From Desertibacillus haloalkaliphilus (GTDB taxonomy: Bacteria; Bacillota; Bacilli; Bacillales; KJ1-10-99): 63,417 nucleotides of DNA. The stretch covers positions 136,281-199,697 of the forward strand of contig NZ_JAHPIV010000008.1 of the NCBI RefSeq assembly GCF_019039105.1. The letters are read 5' to 3'. The position numbers and the translations under genes were made by a program. The notes below the pieces were generated by a model. The model saw only the letters and a list, made by a program, of their open reading frames with translations. It did no database searches and was not told the origin of the DNA. Positions 56,612 to 63,417 of the stretch are shown here, piece after piece (positions within the stretch are counted from its first letter, which is position 1; each line of letters begins with the position of its first letter).

Positions 56612-56956
56612 TTAGTATTTTGTAATTCCTAATAAAAGCATTAGAGCTGCAATCGTTGGGATCGCAATGAATACACCTGACCAAATAAATGCATTAGCCC
56701 AGCCATGATCATTATCTTTCAAATGCATAAAATAGAACATTTGTAAAACGAACTGAACCAAGGCTAACAAAAGAATAAATGGAATTACAAACATAACTGG
56801 AAGAAAATCAGCAGCTACAGCTAGGAACGCAAGCAGTGTTAAAAAAATCATTAACACAAATGCTACTACTTGTTGCTTTTTCTCACGTTGAAATTGTACC
56901 TTCTCTTCCTCAGTCATTGCACTTTTGGAAAATGGTTGACTTAAGTTATCTGCCAT
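56612..56956 (-). CDS. ctaF: Cytochrome c oxidase subunit IV (CtaF)
   Basis: A 114-residue small subunit with three membrane helices (VVAFVLMIFLTLLAFLAVAAD, FVIPFILLLALVQFVLQMF, AFIWSGVFIAIPTIAALML) and the family block FVLQMFYFMHLKDNDHGWAN. It caps the catalytic core of caa3 oxidase. It lies 6 bp after ctaE and is the last gene of the operon. Confidence 0.93.
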   Translation of the reverse strand: MADNLSQPFSKSAMTEEEKVQFQREKKQQVVAFVLMIFLTLLAFLAVAADFLPVMFVIPFILLLALVQFVLQMFYFMHLKDNDHGWANAFIWSGVFIAIPTIAALMLLLGITKY

Positions 56957-56962
56957 ATCATG

Positions 56963-57586
56963 TTACCCCCCTACTACACCTAAAAGATAAACAACCGTAA
57001 AGATAAACACCCATACGACGTCAATAAAGTGCCAGTACAGACTTGCTACATAAAACTTAGGTGCATTCGTTAATGTAATTCCGGAATTACGGTAACGAAT
57101 AAGCAACGTGATGATCCAAGAAAGCCCGAAGACAACGTGGGCACCATGAAGACCAACTAACGTATAGAATGATGAAGCAAAAGCACTAGTCGTAAAACCT
57201 AATCCATAGTGGTGAACATACTCATAGAACTCATAAATTTCAAGCCCTAGGAAGCCTAAACCTAAAAGGACTGTAATCCACATCCAAATCATTAGGCCTC
57301 TAAAGTTATTCTTCTTCATTGCAAACATTGCTAATACACTTGTTAAACTACTCGTTAAAAGTAGCATCGTCATGATAAAAGCAAGAGGAAGTGCAAACAC
57401 ATCTTGTGATGTTGGGCCATCAGCTACACCACTACGTAACCCTAAAAACGTACCAAAGAAAGTTGCAAAGAGAACCGTTTCACCGCCTAGGAAAAACCAA
57501 AATCCTAGAAACTTATTCTTCGCTTCTAATGTTGCTTTCTCAGGATGACTCGGGAGGCCTTTTGAATGATCAACTGCATTTGCCAT
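56963..57586 (-). CDS. ctaE: Cytochrome c oxidase subunit III (CtaE)
   Basis: A 207-residue, five-helix subunit III. Typical motifs are FLGFWFFLGGETVLFATFFG, SFYTLVGLHGAHVVFGL and the C-terminal YWHFIDVVWVFIFTVVYLLG. Bacillus-type subunit III lacks the first two helices of the mitochondrial form, as here. It lies between ctaD (2 bp away) and ctaF. Confidence 0.96.
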   Translation of the reverse strand: MANAVDHSKGLPSHPEKATLEAKNKFLGFWFFLGGETVLFATFFGTFLGLRSGVADGPTSQDVFALPLAFIMTMLLLTSSLTSVLAMFAMKKNNFRGLMIWMWITVLLGLGFLGLEIYEFYEYVHHYGLGFTTSAFASSFYTLVGLHGAHVVFGLSWIITLLIRYRNSGITLTNAPKFYVASLYWHFIDVVWVFIFTVVYLLGVVGG

Positions 57587-57588
57587 TA

Positions 57589-59445
57589 TTAGTTAACCTC
57601 CTTTGCTTTAATTTCTTCAACTGGAATATGATAACCATGATCTTCTTTAACAGATCGCACAATCATACAAATAAATGTAATCGCTAATCCACCTACAGCA
57701 ACAACAATCGGTGGTAGAATTGGGTTTTCCATGTTAAACATAATAAAACCGAAGCCTGAGATAAATAGCCCAACCGACATAATAAACGGTAAGATCGAAC
57801 CGTTTGGCATATGAATATCCTGGAGAGGCTCTGCTGGTTTCATTTTACCATCACCATGAATTTTCTCGTAGAATAATGGGTCAAGTGAACGCACTTGTGG
57901 TGTTTGCGCAAAGTTATACTCTGGAAGCGGATGAGCAGTAGCCCATTCTAACGTACGAGCATCCCACGGATCGGCACCAACACGCTCGCCTTTAAATGCA
58001 GAGTAAATAACATTAATAACAAGAATAATAATCGCCGCTGACATAAAGAACGTACCAATTGTACTAATAAAGTTAAATGTATCTAATCCTTGATCACCTA
58101 AGAATGTATACACTCGACGCGGCATACCCATTAGACCAAGTAAATGTTGAACAAAGAAAGTTAAATGGAAACCAATAAAGAATACCCAGAAAAACAACTT
58201 CCCAAGTCCTTCATTTAGCTTGTGACCAAACATTTTTGGATACCAGTAGAACACACCTGCAAATAAAGCTAGGACAATCCCACCAACAATAATGTAATGG
58301 AAGTGAGCTACAACAAAGTACGTATCATGATATAAGTGGTCAACCGGAGCCATTGCTAGCATTACCCCTGTAACCCCACCAAGTACGAATGTTGGAACGA
58401 ACGATGATGCAAAGAGCATTGCCGTATTAAATGTAATTTTTCCGCCCCACATCGTAAAGAGCCAGTTAAAGACTTTAATACCAGTCGGTACAGCAATTGT
58501 CATCGTTGCAATCGCAAAAATTGAGTTAGCAATTGGTCCCATACCTACAGTAAACATGTGGTGAGCCCACACCATGAACCCTAGGAAAGCGATGAGCATT
58601 GTCGCAAAGACCATTGCCGTATAACCGAATAGACGCTTTCTTGAGAAAGCAGGAATTACCTCTGAAATAATACCAAATGCTGGAAGTACTAATATATATA
58701 CCTCTGGGTGACCGAAAATCCAGAAAATATGTTGCCATAATACAACATTACCACCCATATCAGTAATAAAGTATTGAGCTTCAAACAACCGATCTAGCAT
58801 GAGCAGCGCAAGACCAGCAGCTAATGGTGTAAAAGCAAATAAAATTAATGTAGACGAAATAAATGTCGTCCAAACAAACAATGGTAAGCGCATCATTGTC
58901 ATGCCTGGTGCACGCATATTAACAATTGTTACTAGAAAGTTAATCGCTGAAACTAACGTACCGATACCACTAACCTGTAAACCTAATACGTAGAAATCAA
59001 GTCCTAGACCTGCGTAATCACGGCTTGAAAGCGGTACATACGCTGTCCAACCCGCATCTGGACCTCCACCGAAGAACCAGCTTAAGCTTAGTAAGAATCC
59101 CCCAAAGAAGAAGATCCAAAACCCTAATGCATTTACAAATGGAAAGGCAACATCACGAGCCCCTATTTGTAATGGAACAATAAAGTTCATAAACGCAAAC
59201 AGTAGTGGTGTTGCGGCCAGGAACAACATGATCGTTCCGTGCATTGTAATAAATTCATTAAACGTTTGACCACTTAGAAAGTTCATTTCCGGATACATGA
59301 GCTGGATACGCATAAATAATGCCATAACCCCAGCTTTCACAAAGAAAAGTGTACCGGCAATTAAATACATAACCCCGATTTTCTTGTGATCAACCGTTGT
59401 TAACCAGTCCCATAAAACACTTTTAGACTTTGTAGTCGTAGACAA
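57589..59445 (-). CDS. ctaD: Cytochrome c oxidase subunit I (CtaD)
   Basis: The catalytic heme-copper subunit, which reduces oxygen at heme a3-CuB and pumps protons. The heme a ligand is in TMHGTIMLFL. The CuB centre has IFGHPEVYILVLPAFG with the cross-linked His and Tyr, followed by WAHHMFTVGM. The heme ligands lie in VAHFHYIIVGG. About 14 helices and 618 residues, with the extended C-terminus of bacillus caa3 enzymes. The TTG start follows AAAGGAGG. The downstream genes follow within a few base pairs. Confidence 0.98.
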   Translation of the reverse strand: MSTTTKSKSVLWDWLTTVDHKKIGVMYLIAGTLFFVKAGVMALFMRIQLMYPEMNFLSGQTFNEFITMHGTIMLFLAATPLLFAFMNFIVPLQIGARDVAFPFVNALGFWIFFFGGFLLSLSWFFGGGPDAGWTAYVPLSSRDYAGLGLDFYVLGLQVSGIGTLVSAINFLVTIVNMRAPGMTMMRLPLFVWTTFISSTLILFAFTPLAAGLALLMLDRLFEAQYFITDMGGNVVLWQHIFWIFGHPEVYILVLPAFGIISEVIPAFSRKRLFGYTAMVFATMLIAFLGFMVWAHHMFTVGMGPIANSIFAIATMTIAVPTGIKVFNWLFTMWGGKITFNTAMLFASSFVPTFVLGGVTGVMLAMAPVDHLYHDTYFVVAHFHYIIVGGIVLALFAGVFYWYPKMFGHKLNEGLGKLFFWVFFIGFHLTFFVQHLLGLMGMPRRVYTFLGDQGLDTFNFISTIGTFFMSAAIIILVINVIYSAFKGERVGADPWDARTLEWATAHPLPEYNFAQTPQVRSLDPLFYEKIHGDGKMKPAEPLQDIHMPNGSILPFIMSVGLFISGFGFIMFNMENPILPPIVVAVGGLAITFICMIVRSVKEDHGYHIPVEEIKAKEVN

Positions 59446-59481
59446 TGGGTTTACCTCCTTTTAAAACAATTTCAAAGTTCA

Positions 59482-60498
59482 TTATTCAAGTACTGTCAGA
59501 GATTTTAAATATTCAACTAGTGATGTCATTTCTTCATCTGATAGCTGTGGATAAGCCGGCATATTATTGCCTTGTTTTAGTGATTGAGGATCACGGATCC
59601 AAGCTTCAATATTTTCATCAGTGAAATCAAGGTAACCAGCTACAACCTCACGTTCACCAAAATTGGTTAATGCAGGTCCTGCTGCAGTTCCAGTACCACC
59701 GATCGCGTGACATCCGATACAGCCATTTTCTTCAAAAACTTCACGGCCTTGTTGAGCAACAACTTCTGTTGGCTCTTGTGGTTCTTCTTGCATGCTTGCC
59801 ACCCAAGCGTCATATTCATCACGCTCTACTGCAATGACTTTGAAATCCATAAGCGCATGAGCCGGACCACATAATTCTGCACATTTCCCTTTATAAACTC
59901 CTGGTTCATCTGCTTCAAGCCACATGTGGTTTGTGATTCCTGGAACAGTATCTACTTTACCACCTAGGGCTGGTACCCAGAACGAGTGAACAACATCAGA
60001 AGCATGGAGTTCAAAAAGAACTTTCTCACCAACAGGAATGTACAGATCTTGCCCTGCTGTGAATCCTTCATCTTCATAATCAAACTGCCACCAGAACTGA
60101 TGACCTGTTACTTTAACTTCAACAGTATGATCGCCTTCTGGTTCTGTGTCAGCTAAAAGGAATGTACCTGTAATCGTTGGAACAGCTAAGATTGCTAATA
60201 GCAAAATTGGGATCACTGTCCAAAGGATTTCCAGTTTGTGATTCCCTTCCACTTGCTTCGGAATTTCATCATCTCCCGGAGCTCTTCTGAACTTAGCTAA
60301 AATAATAAAGTAAATTGCAAAAACGACAATGGTTACAAAAGCCATAACATACAAGCTTAATAACATATTGTCAAAGATCCATTGTGATTGTGGACCTTTG
60401 GGATCCAGCGCAGTTAGATTCGTTTCACCACATCCTGTGAGCAGTAGGAGTAGTAAAAAAATCGGTAAAATACGCCATACATTTTTCCACTTTTTCAT
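59482..60498 (-). CDS. ctaC: Cytochrome c oxidase subunit II with fused cytochrome c (CtaC)
   Basis: Lipoprotein subunit that takes electrons from its own cytochrome c domain to CuA. The signal ends LLLLTGC (lipid Cys23). Two membrane helices follow (LYVMAFVTIVVFAIYFII and LEILWTVIPILLLAILAVPTI). The CuA site has HSFWVPALGGK and KCAELCGPAHALM. The C-terminal cytochrome c domain carries CIGCH, with the distal Met in QGNNMPAYPQL. This fusion defines the caa3 type. It is 338 residues. It lies behind ctaB and before ctaD. Confidence 0.98.
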   Translation of the reverse strand: MKKWKNVWRILPIFLLLLLLTGCGETNLTALDPKGPQSQWIFDNMLLSLYVMAFVTIVVFAIYFIILAKFRRAPGDDEIPKQVEGNHKLEILWTVIPILLLAILAVPTITGTFLLADTEPEGDHTVEVKVTGHQFWWQFDYEDEGFTAGQDLYIPVGEKVLFELHASDVVHSFWVPALGGKVDTVPGITNHMWLEADEPGVYKGKCAELCGPAHALMDFKVIAVERDEYDAWVASMQEEPQEPTEVVAQQGREVFEENGCIGCHAIGGTGTAAGPALTNFGEREVVAGYLDFTDENIEAWIRDPQSLKQGNNMPAYPQLSDEEMTSLVEYLKSLTVLE

Positions 60499-60563
60499 GT
60501 AAAGTCAAACCTCACTTTCTTTGCATTTTATTACAGTCACTTATCCCCCTCATAGTAAGCTAT

Positions 60564-61505
60564 TTATAATAAATGGACAATGACCATAAGTACAAAAATA
60601 ATGGTTAAGTAATTTAATGAATAGACAAACATTAAACGAGCCCATTTAATGTCATCCTTCATAAAGAATCCAGCAAAGCCCAGTACTAGCCACCCAATTC
60701 CTAATAAAGCGGCGACTATCGTATAGACATAGCCAAACTGATATAACATAAGAGAAATCGGCAACAGCGCAGCAACATAAAGGACCATTTGCCTTTTCGT
60801 TATTCCAAAGCCTGCAACTACAGGTAACATCGGAATTCCAGCTGCACGATATTCCTCACATCGTTTCATTGCTAACGCTAGAAAATGAGGCGGTTGCCAA
60901 AAGAACATGATGAGAAACATGACCCATGCATACACATGTAGGCCAGGATCTATAGCTGCCCAACCAATGAGTGGCGGGACTGCTCCTGAAACACTTCCTA
61001 CGATTGTATTTAATGAATGAGTTCGTTTAAGCCACATCGTATAAATGACGACGTATACCAGTAAACCAATGATACCAATAATACCAGCCACTGGTGTCGC
61101 TAAATAAAGTAGGAAAATACCTAAAGCTGCTTGTAGTAATCCAACCCACAAGACATTATTGACCTCAACCTTTCCAGTTACAGTTGGTCTGTCTTTTGTT
61201 CGCTCCATCAGGTGATCAATATCTCGATCAATGTAATTATTTAACGTACATCCACCGGCCATTACTAAACCTGCTCCAAACAACGTTAAAAGTACAATGT
61301 GAATGTTAGTAGCTAAGCTTACACCTGTATAAACCGAAGCTAAATACAAACCAGCAAATGTTGTGATTAAGTTTGATACGACGATACCCATCTTAGCTAA
61401 CGTTAAATAATCTTTCCACGTCTTTGTTTTACTGCTAGAGAGTGCACCACTTGCATGAGAATCAATAACTTCTGTAGCCTCAAATGCCGTATTTGTCTTG
61501 TTCAT
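60564..61505 (-). CDS. ctaB: Protoheme IX farnesyltransferase (heme O synthase)
   Basis: UbiA-family membrane prenyltransferase that adds a farnesyl group to heme B, giving heme O, the substrate of CtaA. About nine helices; the Asp-rich sites are [18 protein letters not shown] and a second region at the cytosolic loop [20 protein letters not shown] start at ATG complement 61505, after AAAGGGGG, giving 313 residues; an in-frame ATG 84 bp upstream adds an unconserved tail. First gene of the leftward cta operon, divergent from ctaA. Confidence 0.95.
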   Translation of the reverse strand: MNKTNTAFEATEVIDSHASGALSSSKTKTWKDYLTLAKMGIVVSNLITTFAGLYLASVYTGVSLATNIHIVLLTLFGAGLVMAGGCTLNNYIDRDIDHLMERTKDRPTVTGKVEVNNVLWVGLLQAALGIFLLYLATPVAGIIGIIGLLVYVVIYTMWLKRTHSLNTIVGSVSGAVPPLIGWAAIDPGLHVYAWVMFLIMFFWQPPHFLALAMKRCEEYRAAGIPMLPVVAGFGITKRQMVLYVAALLPISLMLYQFGYVYTIVAALLGIGWLVLGFAGFFMKDDIKWARLMFVYSLNYLTIIFVLMVIVHLL

Positions 61506-61876
61506 GTCTATTTCACCCCCTTTTACGAAATAATGACTTTGTGAAAATAGAACCTTGTAAATCAGAAAAGTCGTTTCCTTATCTTCCAACCAATTTCGAG
61601 TTGACTCAACAACTTTCCGCCATTCAAATAGCTCCTTACACTAAACATAACAAATTTCTTATTTAGAATTTCTGTTATTTACTACACATTATATCTTAAA
61701 ATCTAGTTTGTTTCATCATTTTCCCAAGTTTCACATTATCTTCACAAAATCTATAAAAAGCCATTGAATGTTCATTCTTCATAAATTGACATTTCCCTCT
61801 TTTATTTTTAAGATGAAGAAGGGTTTAACGACATCTTATTTTATCTCATTTAACAAAATAAAGAAAGGTGAAAAAA
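61506..61876. other. Divergent ctaB-ctaA promoter region
   Basis: A 371-bp AT-rich gap. The ctaA promoter lies at 61786-61814. I found no equally good pair for ctaB. The arrangement matches B. subtilis, where ResD binds between the two genes, but I cannot identify ResD sites by eye. Confidence 0.5.
61786..61814 (+). promoter_or_regulatory. Sigma-A promoter of ctaA
   Basis: Perfect TTGACA at 61786-61791, 17 bp, TAAGAT at 61809-61814; the start codon is about 60 bp downstream. Confidence 0.75.
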
Positions 61877-62764
61877 GTGCATAAACTATTAAAAATCTAT
61901 TCTGTCATTACTTCGATTGGCATGTTGATTGTTTTGTTACAAGGAGCACTTGTCACCAAAACAGGTTCCGGCGAAGGTTGCGGTGCGACATGGCCTTTAT
62001 GCTTCGGTGAGTTAATACCAACGTCACCTGCGATTGAAACAATCATTGAGTATAGCCACAGGATTGTTTCAGGACTATTAGGAATAATGGTCATTATCTT
62101 AGCGATTTGGACGTGGCGAAAGCTCTCTCATGTACGTGAAACCAAATTCATGGCAATCATGGCAATCCTATTTATTATGTTCCAAGGATTCTTAGGTGCT
62201 GGTGCAGTCGTTTGGGGACAGTCTCATGCGGTACTAGCCTTACATTTTGGTATTTCGGCTATTTCATTTGCAACCGTTGTCCTCCTTACTGTACTCGTAT
62301 TTGAAGATGGGAAGCGTAATGTCCCAGCCCCTGTTGTAAGTAAAGGGTTCAAGTACTACGCAATCTTTGTCATCACTTACTGTTATATTGTTATTTATAC
62401 TGGCGCTTACGTCAAACACACAAACGCAACACTGGCTTGTACAGGTTTTCCGTTATGTAATGGTGAAGTCTTACCTGAATTATCAGGCCCAGTAGGTGCG
62501 CACTTTTCACACCGTGTTTTTGGCACGTTGCTCTTAATCTTTATATTCATACTATTTATTCTTGTCCTTCGCAACTATCGTCACAGCAAAGTTTTAGTAT
62601 GGTCAAGCAGTCTCGCGCTACTCTTTGTTATTGCACAGTTGGTCAGCGGGATATCGATTATCTTTTTAGGAAATACCTTAACAGTTTCTTTATTACACGC
62701 ACTAATCATATCACTTCTTTTTGCAAGTCTGTCGTACCTCACTATGGTTATATTACGTAAATAA
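61877..62764 (+). CDS. ctaA: Heme A synthase
   Basis: Eight-helix membrane enzyme that oxidises heme O to heme A for the caa3 oxidase. Heme-ligand His pairs lie in IEYSHRIVSG, VLALHFGISAI, AHFSHRVFGT and SLLHALIIS. Two Cys pairs are seen, GEGCGATWPLC near the N-terminus and LACTGFPLC in the second half; the first is important in bacillus CtaA. I prefer the GTG at 61877, with AAAGG 8 nt upstream; an in-frame GTG three codons earlier overlaps the ribosome site. It is 295 residues. Confidence 0.95.
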   Translation: MHKLLKIYSVITSIGMLIVLLQGALVTKTGSGEGCGATWPLCFGELIPTSPAIETIIEYSHRIVSGLLGIMVIILAIWTWRKLSHVRETKFMAIMAILFIMFQGFLGAGAVVWGQSHAVLALHFGISAISFATVVLLTVLVFEDGKRNVPAPVVSKGFKYYAIFVITYCYIVIYTGAYVKHTNATLACTGFPLCNGEVLPELSGPVGAHFSHRVFGTLLLIFIFILFILVLRNYRHSKVLVWSSSLALLFVIAQLVSGISIIFLGNTLTVSLLHALIISLLFASLSYLTMVILRK

Positions 62765-62765
62765 G

Positions 62766-62798
62766 AAAAAAGCACAGCTATTCGTAGCTGTGTTTTTT
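62766..62798 (+). terminator. Intrinsic terminator of ctaA
   Basis: AAAAAAGCACAGCTA-ttcg-TAGCTGTGTTTTTT: a perfect stem with a UUCG tetraloop and a T-run, just after the stop codon. Confidence 0.93.
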
Positions 62799-62960
62799 CT
62801 CAATTACCTCCCATCTTGCCCTATTTCCTCAAAATTATTCATAGACCATCTCTTAAAAGGCTATTGCTTCGTTCCCCTAGGAGTGTAGGATTTCACAGTA
62901 TAGTGGGGTCCGGACAAAACGAGTTAAAATATTGGCAATGGCTTCACTCGTTCATTGCTT

Positions 62961-62976
62961 AGAAGCTGGGACAAAA
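62961..62976. repeat. Partial GGCTGGGACA repeat interrupted by the insertion sequence
   Basis: AGAAGCTGGGACAAAA matches one arm of the hairpin repeat at 49738. The IS end begins at the next base, so the element appears to have landed inside or beside a repeat copy. Confidence 0.45.
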
Positions 62977-63417
62977 TGAACTGCCCCCTGTCAAGTAGAC
63001 AGTGGAAATAATAAAAATGACCTAAGCGGCTTTAGCTCTATATTCTATAGGGCTAAGGCCGCTTAATCTTTTTTGGTACCTTTCATGATTATAAAAATGG
63101 ATATACTCATCTATCGCAGTAGAAAGTTCCTCAAATGTCCTATACTTATGCAAATAATACTTCTCACATTTCAGTGTTCCAAAAAAAGATTCCATTGGTC
63201 CATTATCAATACATCGACCAACTCGTGACATGCTTTGTGTCATCTTCGCCGCATCTATCTTACGTTTAAATCCTTTAGAGGTATATTGGAACCCACGATC
63301 ACTATGGATAAGTGGATGTTCCCCCGTTAATTGGACTGTGGCTTGGTCTAGCGTCTTGAATACAAGTTGATTATTATTGGAATGCCCTAGAACATAACTG
63401 ACAATGGATCCATCATA
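62977..63417 (-). mobile_element. IS3-family insertion sequence, right end (cut by the window)
   Basis: The terminal repeat starts TGAACTGCCCCCTGTCAAG at 62977, typical of IS3-family ends, and the transposase coding region follows 45 bp in. The other end, the first reading frame and any target duplication are outside the window. Confidence 0.85.
63022..63417 (-). CDS. IS3-family transposase OrfB, C-terminal part (partial)
   Basis: The reading frame is open to the window edge, giving 131 residues of the rve integrase core. Visible features are HSDRGFQYTS, with the second Asp of the DDE triad, and GPMESFFGTLKCE, with the catalytic Glu. It ends YHFYNHERYQKRL-like at about residues 110-122, then the family finish LSGLSPIEYRAKAA. 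It is intact as far as seen. The N-terminal half and OrfA lie beyond the window. Confidence 0.92.
   Translation of the reverse strand, partial: YDGSIVSYVLGHSNNNQLVFKTLDQATVQLTGEHPLIHSDRGFQYTSKGFKRKIDAAKMTQSMSRVGRCIDNGPMESFFGTLKCEKYYLHKYRTFEELSTAIDEYIHFYNHERYQKRLSGLSPIEYRAKAA

Overview
The window is a 63 kb stretch of core chromosome from a low-GC, endospore-forming member of the Bacillaceae. The evidence is the spoIIGA-sigE-sigG block, spoVD and spoVE inside the division/cell-wall cluster, a bacillithiol gene (bshC), a caa3 cytochrome oxidase operon, and a gene order that follows Bacillus subtilis from ctaA to ileS almost step by step. The order and protein sequences suggest a soil or alkaliphilic bacillus close to Bacillus/Alkalihalobacillus; I cannot name a species from the sequence alone.

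Layout from left to right. (1) 0.1-7.3 kb: ileS behind a T-box leader and the divIVA-ylmH-ylmG-sepF-ylmE-ylmD-ylmC division-associated genes. (2) 7.4-10.2 kb: the sporulation sigma genes sigG, sigE and spoIIGA. (3) 10.6-31.5 kb: the dcw (division and cell wall) cluster, transcribed leftward from mraZ to ftsZ: mraZ, rsmH, ftsL, pbpB, spoVD, murE, murF, mraY, murD, spoVE, murG, murB, divIB, ylxW, ylxX, sbp, ftsA, ftsZ. Unlike B. subtilis, murF lies inside the cluster, and intrinsic terminators or terminator-like hairpins break it after ftsL, spoVD, spoVE and possibly murB. (4) 31.6-44 kb: bshC, a DUF3397 gene, panE, ylbP, ylbO, an enoyl-CoA hydratase gene, rpmF, ylbN, tmcAL (ylbM), ylbL, ylbK, ylbJ, coaD and rsmD, with a candidate ylbH-leader RNA upstream of rsmD. 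(5) 44.3-55.7 kb: a more variable section holding an MFS exporter, ylbG, ylbF, uvsE, an ATP-grasp enzyme, a small secreted protein, ylbE, ylbD, a thioesterase, small membrane proteins, a CAP-domain protein, a YugN protein, a lipoprotein and an AI-2E family exporter. (6) 55.8-62.8 kb: a DUF420 gene, ctaF-E-D-C-B and the divergent ctaA. (7) 62.98 kb to the edge: one end of an IS3-family insertion sequence, cut by the window.

The genes fit together as three linked programmes. One is peptidoglycan precursor synthesis and septation (mur, mraY, pbpB, ftsZ/A/L, divIB, sepF, divIVA). The second is the switch of that machinery into sporulation (spoVD, spoVE, sigE/sigG, ylbO, ylbJ). The third is aerobic respiration (heme A synthesis plus a caa3 oxidase with a fused cytochrome c domain). 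Readable regulatory sites include the ileS T-box with an AUC specifier, three 10-bp-spaced GTGG repeats before mraZ that look like a MraZ operator, a sigma-F-type promoter before sigG, a 22-bp-spacer promoter before spoIIGA, and a sigma-H-like promoter before ftsA.

I found no convincing new defence, biosynthetic or mobile system. The most interesting unexplained material is non-coding: three families of short dispersed repeats, a highly structured RNA before rsmD with a terminator facing the other way, and a murE leader with competing stems.
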